A DNA stretch of 64,000 nt, taken from contig NZ_JAGINO010000004.1 in the NCBI RefSeq assembly GCF_017876115.1, positions 62,001-126,000 on the forward strand, given 5' to 3'. The stretch is from Azospirillum picis (GTDB taxonomy: Bacteria > Pseudomonadota > Alphaproteobacteria > Azospirillales > Azospirillaceae). This document shows positions 48,893-58,349 of the stretch, in pieces; the first letter of the stretch is position 1; every line of letters begins with the position of its first letter. Below the pieces are notes generated by a model. It ran no database searches. It saw nothing but the letters and a program-made list of their open reading frames with translations, and was not told where the DNA came from. The translations under genes were made by a program, and so were the position numbers.

Positions 48893-49537
48893 TCAGCTTC
48901 CCGGCGCGCGCGGGGCGCTCCAGCCGCGGAGAACGCTGACGACGCGCAGGGCGAACACCGCCGCCGCGCCGACGACGGCGACCGGGACCGGCGGCAGGCC
49001 CAGATGCTGGCCGGCGATCACCACCGCCGCCCCCAGCAGCGACGCCATGGCGTAGATCTCCTCCCGCAGCACCCGGGGCACCTCGGCCACCAGCAGGTCG
49101 CGCATCGCGCCGCCGCCGCAGGCGGTCATCACCCCCAGCAGCGCCGCCGGCAGGGGCGTGAGGCCGTAGGCCAGCGCCTTGCTGCAGCCGGCGACCGTGA
49201 ACAGGCCGAGCCCGGCGGCATCGAGCACCATCACCGGCTTGCCCAGGCGGTTGATCGGCCGGTGGAACAGGAAGGCGGCGAAGCCGGCGGCGAGCGCCGC
49301 CAGCAGGTAGCGGTCGTCGCGCAGGCTGGCCGGCGGTGCTGCGCCGATCAGGAGGTCGCGGAACACCCCGCCGGCCAGGGCGGCGGCCAGCGACAGCACC
49401 ATCACCCCGAACAGGTCGAGGTTCTTGCGCACGGCCAGCGTTCCGCCGCTCAGCCCGAACACGAACACGCCGATCAGGTCCATCGCCAGCAGGAGGTCGG
49501 ACAGGCTGGTCGGGATCGGCAACGGGATCGGCGGCAT
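48893..49537 (-). CDS. TRIC/YadS-family (UPF0126) membrane protein
   Basis: A 214-residue inner-membrane protein with seven hydrophobic segments in two UPF0126 repeats (GVFVFGLSGGTLAVRKNLDLFG with GGVFRDLLIG; VLDAAGLGLFTVAGCSKAL with GGGAMRDLLV). Prokaryotic TRIC homologues form trimeric potassium-permeable channels; some members have been proposed to transport amino acids. The inverted repeat TGCTCAAGGGTTGAGCA lies 34 bp upstream. Confidence 0.9.
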   Translation of the reverse strand: MPPIPLPIPTSLSDLLLAMDLIGVFVFGLSGGTLAVRKNLDLFGVMVLSLAAALAGGVFRDLLIGAAPPASLRDDRYLLAALAAGFAAFLFHRPINRLGKPVMVLDAAGLGLFTVAGCSKALAYGLTPLPAALLGVMTACGGGAMRDLLVAEVPRVLREEIYAMASLLGAAVVIAGQHLGLPPVPVAVVGAAAVFALRVVSVLRGWSAPRAPGS

Positions 49538-49570
49538 GGCGGGGGCGGTGCTCGTGCTGTCAGGGGCTGT

Positions 49571-49587
49571 TGCTCAAGGGTTGAGCA
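49571..49587. promoter_or_regulatory. 17-bp inverted repeat upstream of the TRIC-like gene
   Basis: TGCTCAA-GGG-TTGAGCA, perfect 7-bp arms. It sits between two minus-strand genes and may be an operator for the TRIC gene or a short hairpin. Confidence 0.45.
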
Positions 49588-49649
49588 CACACGGGCGCCG
49601 GGAACCAAGCGAAACCTTTGCCACACCGTGCCGGGTGCCGCGCCCGGCG

Positions 49650-50210
49650 CTACACCGTGTCGGGCGCTGACAGCCGGATGCCCATCCGTCGGGCCTCCAG
49701 CATGAAGGCGCGCGTCATCTGCAAGAGGTCGGTGCGCCAGTAGAGCTGGGTCAGCGGCTCGTCCAGGAAATCCTCCGGCAGCATGGCGTAGCAGTAGGTC
49801 TCGACCACCCGCAGGTCGTGGTCCCAGGGATCGACGCCGTCGCGCCAGCCGATGGTCCAGCCGGCATGGCCGGCGCCGATGGCCCAGCGCTCGAAATGCG
49901 GGGCGATGGTCTTGCTGTCGATCGGGTCGGACACCGGGACCTGGTAGATCGCGACGAAGCGCCAGACATTCAGTTGAAGCCGCATCAGCAGCGAATCCCC
50001 GAAGGCGCCGATCCGGTAGAGGCAGTCCGGGGAGCCGGGGGCGTGGCTGAAGGTGATGTCCGCCCGCCGCAGGTCCGACAGCGGCCGGTCCGACGGGGCA
50101 TTGGCAAGCGGCGGCGTCTCGTACTCCACAGCGCGCAGATCCTCGACGATGTCGCGGGTCAGCAGGTGGGAGACGCGGCTTTGCGCCTCGGCAATGGTCA
50201 GGCGGGTCAC
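49650..50210 (-). CDS. Hypothetical protein, 186 residues
   Basis: Starts MTRLTIAEAQSRVSHLLTRD. The region from about residue 55 is rich in aromatic residues and alternates like beta strands (LLMRLQLNVWRFVAIYQVPV, WAIGAGHAGWTIGWRDG). There is no signal peptide or membrane segment. No family recognised. Codon bias agrees with neighbours, and divergence from copA does not hint at function. Confidence 0.65.
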   Translation of the reverse strand: MTRLTIAEAQSRVSHLLTRDIVEDLRAVEYETPPLANAPSDRPLSDLRRADITFSHAPGSPDCLYRIGAFGDSLLMRLQLNVWRFVAIYQVPVSDPIDSKTIAPHFERWAIGAGHAGWTIGWRDGVDPWDHDLRVVETYCYAMLPEDFLDEPLTQLYWRTDLLQMTRAFMLEARRMGIRLSAPDTV

Positions 50211-50323
50211 GGGCGGCCCCTCGGCTGTTCAACGGACTGGCCTCAGACGAACGCGCCGGCAGAGCCTTTGTTCAGCACCGCAGTCGCGGGCCGCCGCGGG
50301 TTGACGATGCGTCGATCCGCCCC

Positions 50324-50354
50324 TTGACCTTCCAATCGCTGGAAGCCCCATATC
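50324..50354 (+). promoter_or_regulatory. CueR-type promoter/operator of copA
   Basis: TTGACC (50324-50329) and CATATC (50349-50354) are separated by 19 bases, the over-long spacer typical of MerR-family targets. Within it lies ACCTTCC-N7-GGAAGCC (50327-50347), matching the CueR box. Cu(I)-CueR would untwist the DNA to activate copA-cueR. Confidence 0.85.
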
Positions 50355-50387
50355 ACTCCATGCCGCACTGAGCGAAGGAGAGCCGGC

Positions 50388-52832
50388 ATGACCGCCATCC
50401 AGCAGACCCGCACCGCAACGCCCGCCGCGGCGGAGCCGGCCGAACTCGACATCGGTGTTTCGGGGATGACCTGCGCCTCCTGCGTCCGGCGTGTGGAAAA
50501 GGCGCTGTCCCGCGTGCCCGGCGTTGCCGCCGTGTCGGTCAATCTTGCGACCGAGCGCGCACGGCTGAGCTTCACCGGCCGTCCGGACGCCAGGGCGGCG
50601 GCCGAGGCGGTCGAGGCGGCCGGTTATGGGGTGGAGCGGCAGGAGGTCGACCTGTCGGTGACCGGCATGACCTGCGCCTCCTGTGCCGGCCGGGTCGAGA
50701 AGGCGTTGTCCCGCGTGCCCGGCGTCGACTCGGCGGCGGTCAACCTGGCGACGGAGCGGGTGCATGTCGTCGCCTTCGCCGGCAGCGCCGCGCCGGCCGA
50801 CCTGATCGCCGCGGTGGAGAAGGCCGGCTATGGCGCCACCCTGGTGGACGAGGGCGGCGGCGATGCGGACGCCGCGCGGGCGGACCGCGACCGGCGCGAA
50901 CTGCGTCACGTGCTGATCGCCGCGGCCCTGTCGGCGCCGCTGCTGGCCGGCATGGTCGGCGACCTGTTCGGGGCCGACTGGATGCTGCCGGGCTGGGTTC
51001 AGATGGTCCTTGCCGGCGTCGTCCAGTTCTGGTTGGGCGCGCGTTTCTACCGCGCCGGCTGGAACGCGCTGCGCGCCGGGGCCGGCAACATGGACCTGCT
51101 GGTGGCGCTCGGCACCTCCGCCGCCTGGGGGCTCAGCCTCTACCTGCTGCTGACCGCGGCGCACGGGCATGAGCCGCACCTGTATTTCGAGGCGTCGGCG
51201 GTCCTGATCACCTTCGTGCTGCTCGGCAAATGGCTGGAGGCGCGGGCCAAGGGCCGGACGGCCGCGGCGATCCGCGCCCTGATGGACCTGCGCCCGGCCA
51301 CCGCCCGGCTGCGCCGCGACGGGGTCGAGACCGAGGTGCCGGTGGAGCGGGTCCGCGTCGGCGACCATGTGGTGGTCCGCCCGGGCGAGCGGGTGCCGGT
51401 CGACGGCCGGGTGGTCGAAGGCGGCGGCGGGGTCGACGAATCCATGCTGACCGGCGAGAGCCTGCCGGTCGACAAGGAGCCGGGCGCCCGCGTCACCGGC
51501 GGTTCGATCAACGGCGACGGCCTGCTGGTGGTGGAAACCACCGCGGTCGGCACCGAAACCATGCTGGCGCAGATCGTCCGCATGGTGGAGGGCGCCCAGG
51601 CGTCGAAGGCGCCGATCCAGCGGCTGGTCGACCGGGTCAGCGCCGTCTTCGTCCCGGCGGTGCTGGCGGTCGCGGCGCTGACGCTGGCCGGCTGGTGGAT
51701 CGCCGGTGCCGGCCTGGAAACCGCGATCGTCACCGCCGTCTCGGTGCTCGTCATCGCCTGCCCCTGCGCGCTGGGCCTGGCGACGCCGACCGCGATCATG
51801 GTCGGCACCGGGGCCGCCGCCCGGCACGGCATCCTGATCAAGGACGCCGAGGCGCTGGAGCGCGCCCACGCGCTGACCGCCGTCGCCTTCGACAAGACCG
51901 GGACCCTGACGGAGGGCAAGCCGCGGGTGACCGACCTGATCCCGGCGGCGGGCGTCGACGGGGCGACGCTGCTGCGGCTGGCCGCGGCGCTCCAGTCCGG
52001 CAGCGAGCATCCGCTGGCCCATGCCCTGCGCCGCCGCGCCGGGGAGGAGGGCATCGCGGCCGGGCGCGCCGGCGATTTCCGTGCGCTGGCCGGACGCGGC
52101 GTCGGCGGCACGGTCGACGGGCAGCGGCTGCAACTCGGCAATGCCCGCGCGGTGGAGGAGGCTGGGCTCGACCCGGGCGCACTGGCGGAACCCGCCGCCG
52201 CGCTGGCCGGCTCGGGACGCACGCTGTCCTGGCTGGTCGAGACCGGCGAGGCGCCGCGCCTGCTCGGCCTCGTCGCGTTCGGCGACACGGTGAAGGACGG
52301 TGCGGCGGCGGCGGTCGCCTCGCTGAAGGCGCAGGGGGTGGAACCGGTGATGGTGACCGGCGACGGTTGGGGCGCCGCCCGCGGGGTGGCCGGCGCGCTG
52401 GGGATCGAGCGCGTCTTCGCCGAGGTGCTGCCCGGCGAGAAGGCCGCGGTGGTCGCGACGCTGAAGGGGGAGGGCAGGACGGTCGGCATGGTCGGCGACG
52501 GCATCAACGACGCCCCGGCGCTGGCCGCCGCCGATGTCGGCATCGCCATGGCCACCGGCACCGACGTCGCCATGCACAGCGCCGGCGTCACCCTGATGCG
52601 CGGCGATCCGCGCTTGGTGGCCGGGGCCATCGACGTGTCGCGGCGTACCTACGCCAAGATCCGCCAGGGTCTGTTCTGGGCCTTCGCCTACAATGTGGTC
52701 GGCATCCCGCTGGCCGCCTCGGGCAACCTCAGCCCGGTGCTGGCCGGGGCGGCGATGGCGCTCAGCTCCGTCAGCGTGGTGGTGAACGCGCTGTCCCTGC
52801 GCGGCTGGACGCCGCCGGAGGGACGGCGATGA
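50388..52832 (+). CDS. copA: Copper-exporting P1B-type ATPase
   Basis: Pumps Cu(I) from cytosol to periplasm; 814 residues. Two N-terminal heavy-metal domains carry GMTCASC (about residues 25-31 and 92-98). Also present are the transmembrane Cu site [13 protein letters not shown], phosphorylation site [11 protein letters not shown] near residue 500, HP motif SEHPLAHAL, actuator [14 protein letters not shown], and hinge [18 protein letters not shown] precedes the ATG. Co-transcribed and overlapping with cueR. Confidence 0.96.
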   Translation: MTAIQQTRTATPAAAEPAELDIGVSGMTCASCVRRVEKALSRVPGVAAVSVNLATERARLSFTGRPDARAAAEAVEAAGYGVERQEVDLSVTGMTCASCAGRVEKALSRVPGVDSAAVNLATERVHVVAFAGSAAPADLIAAVEKAGYGATLVDEGGGDADAARADRDRRELRHVLIAAALSAPLLAGMVGDLFGADWMLPGWVQMVLAGVVQFWLGARFYRAGWNALRAGAGNMDLLVALGTSAAWGLSLYLLLTAAHGHEPHLYFEASAVLITFVLLGKWLEARAKGRTAAAIRALMDLRPATARLRRDGVETEVPVERVRVGDHVVVRPGERVPVDGRVVEGGGGVDESMLTGESLPVDKEPGARVTGGSINGDGLLVVETTAVGTETMLAQIVRMVEGAQASKAPIQRLVDRVSAVFVPAVLAVAALTLAGWWIAGAGLETAIVTAVSVLVIACPCALGLATPTAIMVGTGAAARHGILIKDAEALERAHALTAVAFDKTGTLTEGKPRVTDLIPAAGVDGATLLRLAAALQSGSEHPLAHALRRRAGEEGIAAGRAGDFRALAGRGVGGTVDGQRLQLGNARAVEEAGLDPGALAEPAAALAGSGRTLSWLVETGEAPRLLGLVAFGDTVKDGAAAAVASLKAQGVEPVMVTGDGWGAARGVAGALGIERVFAEVLPGEKAAVVATLKGEGRTVGMVGDGINDAPALAAADVGIAMATGTDVAMHSAGVTLMRGDPRLVAGAIDVSRRTYAKIRQGLFWAFAYNVVGIPLAASGNLSPVLAGAAMALSSVSVVVNALSLRGWTPPEGRR

Positions 52833-53227
52833 AGGCGGGAATGACGATCGGCGAGGCCGCCAGGGCCTCCGGGGTGAATGCGAAGCTGATCCGCTATTAC
52901 GAGTCGATCGGCCTGATCCCGGAGGCCGGGCGCACGGCATCGGGCTATCGCGTCTACAGCCCGACCGACGTGAACGTGCTGCGGTTCGTCAAGCGGGCGC
53001 GGACGCTGGGGTTCGGGATCGAGCGCATCCAGAAGCTGGTCGGCCTGTGGCAGGACCGCTCGCGCTGCAGTTCCGAGGTCAAGCGGATCGCCACGCAGCA
53101 CATCGACGAACTGGATGCCAAGATCGCCGAGCTTCAGGCGATGCGCGATACCCTGCATGAACTGGCCGAGGCCTGCCATGGCGACGAGCGGCCGGAATGC
53201 CCGATCCTGAAGGACCTCGAATCCTGA
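52829..53227 (+). CDS. cueR: Copper-responsive MerR-family activator CueR
   Basis: A 132-residue regulator. The winged helix is [20 protein letters not shown] with [18 protein letters not shown]; the dimerisation helix follows. The metal loop has Cys116 and Cys124 (C-x7-C in [10 protein letters not shown]), matching the two ligands of CueR for Cu(I), Ag(I) or Au(I). The ATG overlaps the copA stop (ATGA), so it is made with its target and sets up autoregulation through the operator before copA. Confidence 0.94.
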   Translation: MKAGMTIGEAARASGVNAKLIRYYESIGLIPEAGRTASGYRVYSPTDVNVLRFVKRARTLGFGIERIQKLVGLWQDRSRCSSEVKRIATQHIDELDAKIAELQAMRDTLHELAEACHGDERPECPILKDLES

Positions 53228-53245
53228 GGGGCCGGGAGGCCTGAC

Positions 53246-53277
53246 GGCGCCCTCCGCCGGGGCCGGCGGAAGGCGCC
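53246..53277. terminator. Hairpin between convergent cueR and small-protein genes
   Basis: GGCGCC and GGCGCC flank a second perfect stem TCCGCCG-GGGC-CGGCGGA, with one C/A mismatch between stems. Likely bidirectional. Confidence 0.6.
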
Positions 53278-53287
53278 ACGTCCGGCG

Positions 53288-53485
53288 TCACCGTTTGGTC
53301 TTCGGGTCGTGGGTGTGGTGGAGGTCCCGCTCGCCGCCGCCGCCGGACGAGCCGGACTGGCGGGTGTTGGTGGGTTCACCCGGATGCGGATGCTTCTCCG
53401 GTGCCGGTTCGGGCTTGTCGGCATTCTGCTGGCTGCTGCCGGGGCCGCCGTGATGGCGGTCGGTCGCCTCGTGTCGCTTGCTCAT
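53288..53485 (-). CDS. Small, very hydrophilic His/Gly/Pro-rich protein, 65 residues
   Basis: Starts MSKRHEATDRHHGGPGSSQQ; rich in His, Gly, Pro, Ser, Lys and Glu, with almost no hydrophobic residues, so it is probably disordered. It follows the 60-residue gene by 3 bp and shares its promoter. Such hydrophilin-like proteins are often made under desiccation or general stress. Function unknown; the stress link rests on the promoter. Confidence 0.65.
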   Translation of the reverse strand: MSKRHEATDRHHGGPGSSQQNADKPEPAPEKHPHPGEPTNTRQSGSSGGGGERDLHHTHDPKTKR

Positions 53486-53488
53486 GCG

Positions 53489-53671
53489 TCACCGATCCTG
53501 CTGGTAGCCTTGATGGGTGGTGTTCTGGTGGGTGTTGCCGGGCTGGCCCTGTTCCTTGGTGTGGGGGGCGCCGCGGCTGCCGCCCTGGTCCGTCGGGGAG
53601 CTCGCCGGCGGCTCGCCGGGGCCCTTGTCGCTGCGGCCTTCCGGCGGAACGGGCGGGATGTGCTTGGTCAT
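53489..53671 (-). CDS. Small, very hydrophilic Gly/Gln/Pro-rich protein, 60 residues
   Basis: Starts MTKHIPPVPPEGRSDKGPGE with AGGAG upstream; the tail QPGNTHQNTTHQGYQQDR is Gln/Asn/Thr-rich. It is predicted to be disordered. The open frame continues to 53824, but the ribosome site and an EcfG-like promoter at 53710-53735 point to the start at 53671. First gene of a two-gene unit. Confidence 0.7.
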   Translation of the reverse strand: MTKHIPPVPPEGRSDKGPGEPPASSPTDQGGSRGAPHTKEQGQPGNTHQNTTHQGYQQDR

Positions 53672-53709
53672 GGTGGCGCTCCTCTTTTCTGATGGGTCGC
53701 GCCTTTTCC

Positions 53710-53735
53710 AACAGGAGGGGCGAGCGGGCGGTTCC
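53710..53735 (-). promoter_or_regulatory. EcfG-like promoter of the small hydrophilic gene pair
   Basis: On the minus strand, GGAAC (53735-53731), a 17-base spacer, then TGTT (53713-53710). This equals GGAAC-N18-GTT, within the range for alphaproteobacterial general-stress sigma promoters. The same arrangement is found at 56442-56467. Confidence 0.6.
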
Positions 53736-53873
53736 CTGCCGTGCCCGCCCGTTTGGAGCCCACCCGGCTGGAGCCAGCCCGGTTGGAAACCAAGCCCGGC
53801 GCTCGGCTTTCGCAACGCTTGCATGCGAAAATGCTGCGCGGGCGAAGCGACCGCCTGCCTCTATTCTCTCCGC

Positions 53874-55310
53874 ATGCCCGATATGTCAGCCCCGACCTCC
53901 GCTTCGCCCGCCACCTCGCCCCCAGGCAGCGCGGCCCGCCAGCCCGCGGCGGCTGTTCCGGTACAGGATGGCCTGCCGCTGCCGCAGCGCTATTGGGCGA
54001 TGGCCGCGATGACGGTGGCGCTGATCATGGCGGTGCTGGACGGGGTGGTCGCCAACATCGCCCTGCCGACCATCCAGCGCGAATTCGCCGTCGACGCCGC
54101 CAGCGCCATCTGGGTGGTCAACGCCTACCAGATGGCGGTCACCGTGGCGCTGTTCCCGCTGGCCTCGCTCGGCGACATCGTCGGCTACCGCCGGGTCTAT
54201 GGCGTCGGGCTGGCGGTCTTCACCGTCGCCTCGCTGGGCTGTGCGCTCGCGCCGAACCTGCCGGTGCTGACCATCGCCCGCGTCCTGCAGGGCCTCGGCG
54301 GCGCCGGCATCATGAGCGTGAACCTCGCCCTGGTGCGGCACATCTATCCCTCCACGCATCTCGGCCGCGGGGTCGGCTACAACGCGATGATCGTCGCGGT
54401 GTCGTCGGCCGCCGGTCCCAGCCTGGCGGCGCTGATCCTGTCCGCCGCCTCCTGGCCCTGGCTGTTCGCGGTGAACGTGCCGCTCGGCCTTGCGGCGCTG
54501 GCGGTGGCCTCGAAGGCGATGCCGGTCTCCAATCCGGCGGGCCACCGCTTCGACTGGCTGAGCGCGGCGCTGAACGCCGGCACGCTCGGCCTGCTGATCG
54601 TCGGCTTCAAGGGGATCGACGGCAGCCAGCCCGCCTGGCAGGTGGCGGCGGAACTGGCGGGCGCGCTGGCGCTGGGCGTGACGCTGGTGCGCCGGGAGCT
54701 GTCGCAGACCACGCCGCTGCTCCCGGTGGACCTGCTCCGCCGTCCGGTCTTCGCCCTGACGGTGGTGACTTCGGTCTGCTCCTTCGCGGCGCAGAACATC
54801 GCCTTCGTGTCGCTGCCCTTCTTCTTCGAGGACGTACTGGGCCGCTCGCAGGCGGAATCGGGCCTGCTGATGACGCCGTGGCCGCTGATGGTGGCGCTGG
54901 TCGCGCCGATCACCGGGCGGCTGGCCGACCGCTACGATGCCAGCCGGCTGGCCTCCGTCGGCCTCGGCCTGTTCGCCTGCGGCCTCGCCCTGATGGCGTT
55001 GCTGCCGCATGACCCGACGGTGGCCGACGCGGCGTGGCGGATGGCGCTGGCGGGCTTCGGCTTCGGCCTGTTCCAGACCCCCAACAACAAGGTGCTGGTC
55101 AGCAGCGCACCCAAGGAGCGGAGCGGCGGGGCCAGCGGCATCCAGTCCACCGGCCGGCTGCTTGGCCAGACCCTGGGTGCGGCAGCGGTCGGGCTGACCT
55201 TCACCGCGCTGGGCAAGGCCGACGGCACGGTGGCGGTGCTGTGGCTGGCCGCCGGCCTGTGCCTCGTCGCCTGCGTGGTCGGCGCGCTGCGCGGCCGGCC
55301 GGCCCACTGA
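53874..55310 (+). CDS. MFS drug/metabolite exporter, DHA2 (14-helix) type
   Basis: A 478-residue carrier with about 14 hydrophobic segments. Motif D1/C region MAVLDGVVANIALPTIQREF, motif A ASLGDIVGYRRVYG, and GPSLAALILSAASWPWLFAV are typical of the EmrB/SmvA/QacA branch. The first 40 residues are Pro/Ala/Ser-rich and cytosolic. ATGs at 53874 and 53883 are both possible. It probably exports toxic compounds by proton antiport; substrate unknown. Divergent from the small stress genes. Confidence 0.88.
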   Translation: MPDMSAPTSASPATSPPGSAARQPAAAVPVQDGLPLPQRYWAMAAMTVALIMAVLDGVVANIALPTIQREFAVDAASAIWVVNAYQMAVTVALFPLASLGDIVGYRRVYGVGLAVFTVASLGCALAPNLPVLTIARVLQGLGGAGIMSVNLALVRHIYPSTHLGRGVGYNAMIVAVSSAAGPSLAALILSAASWPWLFAVNVPLGLAALAVASKAMPVSNPAGHRFDWLSAALNAGTLGLLIVGFKGIDGSQPAWQVAAELAGALALGVTLVRRELSQTTPLLPVDLLRRPVFALTVVTSVCSFAAQNIAFVSLPFFFEDVLGRSQAESGLLMTPWPLMVALVAPITGRLADRYDASRLASVGLGLFACGLALMALLPHDPTVADAAWRMALAGFGFGLFQTPNNKVLVSSAPKERSGGASGIQSTGRLLGQTLGAAAVGLTFTALGKADGTVAVLWLAAGLCLVACVVGALRGRPAH

Positions 55311-55345
55311 CGGGCGTGACGCCGGCCGCGGCGGTTACCTGCCGG

Positions 55346-55993
55346 TCACTTCCCGTCGGGCCGCGTCAGGGTCCGCTCCTGGCCATAGGCGAAGGTCGGG
55401 GCGCTGCCCAGGTCCTGTTCGCTCATGTCCAGCGCCGGCCCCTTCGGCCCGTTCATCAGGGCGCCGACCGGCACCGCCACCAGCTTCTGTCCCAGCCCCA
55501 GCACCTCGTTCGGCGCGACGACGACCCGGCTGATGCTGCCGCCGGGATCGGCGAGCGTGAAGTCCAGGATGCGGCCGCCTGGCTGGCCGTCGCGGGTGAG
55601 CAGTTCGGTTCCCACCAGCGAGCGTGCCTGCTGCGGGTCGAGGGCCGCATCGGGCAGCGCCGCGACCGGCGGGGCGGATGCGGAGGGGATGCCGCCGGCG
55701 GAGGAGCCGGCGGGCGCCGCCGGGTTCTGCACCTCCGTCGACGGGGCTTCGCCGCTGACGCCGGGCGGCGACGTCACCGGGTCGGTGGCCGGCTGGTCGT
55801 CCGGCCGGGGGGCGGTCATCAGCGGCGGGGCGGTGCCGGGGGCCTGTGCCTGTGTCTGGGCCTGTGCCTGGGGTGGGGCCGGCGATTGCGCCAGGGCCGT
55901 CCCGGTCAGCAGGAGTGCCGCGGCCGGCACGGCGACCAGCAGCGGGCGCAGGCTGTTGTCTGGGAATCTGCGGGCGATGGCGGGGCGGAGCAT
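55346..55993 (-). CDS. Exported PRC-barrel domain protein
   Basis: A 215-residue protein. Signal peptide LRPLLVAVPAAALLLTGTALA, cleaved near AQSPAP; then a long Pro/Ala/Gln/Thr-rich linker (about 35-115). A single PRC-barrel domain covers about 120-190 (ARSLVGTELLTRDGQPGGRI, ISRVVVAPNEVLGLGQKLVA). PRC-barrel proteins bind partners or respond to osmotic and surface conditions; this one would sit in the periplasm. Convergent with the MFS gene. Confidence 0.83.
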   Translation of the reverse strand: MLRPAIARRFPDNSLRPLLVAVPAAALLLTGTALAQSPAPPQAQAQTQAQAPGTAPPLMTAPRPDDQPATDPVTSPPGVSGEAPSTEVQNPAAPAGSSAGGIPSASAPPVAALPDAALDPQQARSLVGTELLTRDGQPGGRILDFTLADPGGSISRVVVAPNEVLGLGQKLVAVPVGALMNGPKGPALDMSEQDLGSAPTFAYGQERTLTRPDGK

Positions 55994-56069
55994 GGGGCAA
56001 CCCTTCCGTTCGGAGGCGGTGTTCCCCTGCTAAACACCCCAGACCGCCCGCAGGTTGCCTCGGCGGTCG

Positions 56070-56408
56070 TCAAAGCGTCGCCCTGGCCTTTCGGCCGGAC
56101 GGCGCCGGCCTCTGCTGGCCGCGCCCGGTCTTCTCCTGAAGCGCATCGATCCGCTTCGACGCGTCGGCCTTGGTGAGGCTGTCGTCGAACGCCTCGCCGG
56201 CCTCCTCGCTCAGGGTCTTCAGGTAGGAGGCCTGGGCGCCGGTCATCGGCTCGTCGCCGGTGGTCCAGTCGTCCGGATCCTTGTCGCGGTTGGAGGTGTC
56301 GGGACCGGTCTTGGGGTTATCGTGTCCGGAATGATTCGTCCCGGAATGGTCGGGCCGATGGGACTCGCGACGGTCGTCCTCGTGCGCGGTGGTCTTCTTG
56401 GTGGTCAT
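56070..56408 (-). CDS. DUF3072-containing hydrophilic protein
   Basis: A 112-residue protein. The N-terminal half is charged and disordered (HEDDRRESHRPDHSGTNHSG). The C-terminal half matches DUF3072: DEPMTGAQASYLKTLSEEAG and LTKADASKRIDALQ. GAGG lies 7 bases before the ATG at 56408. Its promoter GGAAC-N17-TGTT suggests general-stress control. Function of DUF3072 is not known. Confidence 0.82.
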   Translation of the reverse strand: MTTKKTTAHEDDRRESHRPDHSGTNHSGHDNPKTGPDTSNRDKDPDDWTTGDEPMTGAQASYLKTLSEEAGEAFDDSLTKADASKRIDALQEKTGRGQQRPAPSGRKARATL

Positions 56409-56441
56409 GATGGTCACCTCGTCGAAAAGGAACGCATCATG

Positions 56442-56467
56442 AACACTTGGGCGCGGTGAAAGGTTCC
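56442..56467 (-). promoter_or_regulatory. EcfG-like promoter of the DUF3072 gene
   Basis: On the minus strand, GGAAC (56467-56463), a 17-base spacer, TGTT (56445-56442), predicting a leader of about 25-30 nt. Identical boxes and spacing to 53710-53735. It overlaps the very end of metW only by proximity (metW stop at 56470). Confidence 0.6.
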
Positions 56468-56469
56468 GC

Positions 56470-57075
56470 TCACCCCCGCCGCAGCAGGAACACGCCCTGC
56501 TCTCCCAGAAGGTTGGCGAAGCCGGAATGGGCGCGGCTGGTCACCCGGCCGGCCCGGTCGATGATCCGGGTCTGCTCAATGGTGATTCCCATCTCCTCGG
56601 TCAGCACGACGAAGTCGCGCAGCGTGCAGAAATGGATGTTGGGCGTCTCCCACCACTGGTAGCCCAGCTTTTCGGTCACCGGCATGCGCCCGGTGACCAT
56701 GAGCTGCATGCGGACGCGCCAATAGCCGAAATTCGGCACGGAGACGATGGCGCGGCGGCCGATCCGGCACATCATCTCCAGGACCTCGCGCGGCTGCCTC
56801 ATCGCCTGCAGCGTCTGGCCGAGGATCACATAGTCGAAGGCGTCGGCCGGATAGTCCTTCAGGTCGGTCTCGGCGTCGCCCTGGATCACCGACAGGCCCT
56901 GCGCCACGCAGCGCCGCACGCCGTCCATGCTCAGCTCGATGCCGCGCCCGTCGACGTTCTTGGCATGGGTCAGGTGGTCCAGGAGGGCGCCGTCGCCGCA
57001 GCCGACGTCCAGCACCCGGCTGTCCGGCGCCACCATCTCGGCGATCAGCTTCAGGTCGTCGCGGATGTCCACCAT
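56470..57075 (-). CDS. metW: Methionine biosynthesis protein MetW
   Basis: A 201-residue methyltransferase-fold protein: VLDVGCGDGALLDHL (SAM motif), VIQGDAETDL, FDYVILGQTLQAM, VPNFGYWRVR, LGYQWWETPNIHFCTL. MetW pairs with MetX in proteobacteria and is needed for full homoserine acetyl/succinyltransferase activity. It starts 18 bp after the metX stop (AAAGG in front), so both are on one transcript. Confidence 0.94.
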   Translation of the reverse strand: MVDIRDDLKLIAEMVAPDSRVLDVGCGDGALLDHLTHAKNVDGRGIELSMDGVRRCVAQGLSVIQGDAETDLKDYPADAFDYVILGQTLQAMRQPREVLEMMCRIGRRAIVSVPNFGYWRVRMQLMVTGRMPVTEKLGYQWWETPNIHFCTLRDFVVLTEEMGITIEQTRIIDRAGRVTSRAHSGFANLLGEQGVFLLRRG

Positions 57076-57092
57076 GGCGGGAGGTCGGCCTT

Positions 57093-58349
57093 TCAGCGGG
57101 CGCGGCGGCGGGGGGAGAGGCCGCGATGCTCGGCGCAGCCCTCCAGGAAGCCGTGGATGACCTGATGGAACTCCGGCTCGTCCAGCAGGAAGGCGTCGTG
57201 GCCCTTGTCCGTCTCGATCTCCACGAAGCTGACGTTGGCGGCGACCGCGTTCAGCGCATGCACGATGGCGCGCGATTCGGCGGTCGGGAACAGCCAGTCG
57301 CTGGAGAAGCTGGCGAGGCAGAAGCGCACCGGCGTCGTCCGGCCGCCCGGCCGGAAGGCGTTGGCCAGCGACCCGCCGGCATCGGCGGCGAGGTCGAAGT
57401 AATCCATCGCGCGGGTGATGTAGAGGTAGGAATTGGCGTCGAACCGCTCGACGAAGGCCGCACCCTGGTAGCGCAGGTAGCTCTCGACCTGGAAATCGGC
57501 GTCGAAGCCGTAGGTGACGGCCTTGCGGTCCTGCAGGTTGCGGCCGAACTTGCGGTGCAGGGCCGTTTCGGACAGGTAGGTGATGTGGGCGGCCATCCGC
57601 GCCACCGCCAGCCCGGCTTCGGGCCTGGTGCCCTCCAGCAGGTAGTTGCCGCCGCGCCAGTTCGGGTCGGCCATGATCGCCTGCCGCCCGACCTCGTGGA
57701 AGGCGATGTTCTGCGCCGAATGGCGGGCTGCGGTGGCGATGGGAACGGCGGCGAAGACCGTTTCGGGGTAGGCGACGGCCCATTGCAGCACCTGCATCCC
57801 GCCCATCGACCCGCCGACGACGCAGAACAGCCTGTCGATGCCGAGATGGTCGATCAGCAGCTTCTGCGCCCGCACCATGTCGCCGATGGTCACCACCGGG
57901 AAGGACAGGCCATACGGCCTGCCGGTGGCCGGATCGGCGTCCTTCGGCCCGGTGCTGCCGAGGCAGCCGCCCAGCACGTTGGAGCAGATGACGAAGTAGC
58001 GGTCGGTGTCCACCGGCTTGCCGGGACCGACCAGCATCTCCCACCAGCCGGGCTTGCCGGTGACCGGGTGGCGCTCCACCACGAAGTGGTCGCCGGTCAG
58101 CGCGTGGCAGACCAGGATGGCGTTCGACCGGTCGGCGTTCAGCGTGCCGTAGGTCTGGTAGGCGATCTGGAAGCCGCCGATCTCCACCCCGCTGTCGAGC
58201 CGCATCGGGCGGTCCACTGCCAGCCGCACGCGCTTGCCGGGCAAGTCGCGCCCCTCGGCGCCGGCGGAGCCGGGCTGCGAAGTCTGGTGCGCCACCGGCT
58301 GCGCGGGCGGCTGCGCGGGCGGCGGCGCGGGCGGCGGTGGCGCTGACAT
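57093..58349 (-). CDS. metX: Homoserine O-acetyltransferase (or succinyltransferase) MetX
   Basis: Alpha/beta-hydrolase acyltransferase, 418 residues, first committed step of methionine synthesis. Nucleophile Ser in [14 protein letters not shown], catalytic His in DKGHDAFLL, oxyanion region [10 protein letters not shown] and [10 protein letters not shown]-terminal 40 residues are a Pro/Ala/Gln-rich extension not needed for the fold. Some alphaproteobacterial MetX enzymes use succinyl-CoA instead of acetyl-CoA; I cannot tell here. Operon with metW. Confidence 0.94.
   Translation of the reverse strand: MSAPPPPAPPPAQPPAQPVAHQTSQPGSAGAEGRDLPGKRVRLAVDRPMRLDSGVEIGGFQIAYQTYGTLNADRSNAILVCHALTGDHFVVERHPVTGKPGWWEMLVGPGKPVDTDRYFVICSNVLGGCLGSTGPKDADPATGRPYGLSFPVVTIGDMVRAQKLLIDHLGIDRLFCVVGGSMGGMQVLQWAVAYPETVFAAVPIATAARHSAQNIAFHEVGRQAIMADPNWRGGNYLLEGTRPEAGLAVARMAAHITYLSETALHRKFGRNLQDRKAVTYGFDADFQVESYLRYQGAAFVERFDANSYLYITRAMDYFDLAADAGGSLANAFRPGGRTTPVRFCLASFSSDWLFPTAESRAIVHALNAVAANVSFVEIETDKGHDAFLLDEPEFHQVIHGFLEGCAEHRGLSPRRRAR

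Noticed and set aside
55999..56025. EcfG-like promoter before the PRC-barrel gene (GGAAC-N18-GGTT, minus strand)
   Set aside because: The -10 box does not match well and its position would leave no leader before the start at 55993, so I do not call it.
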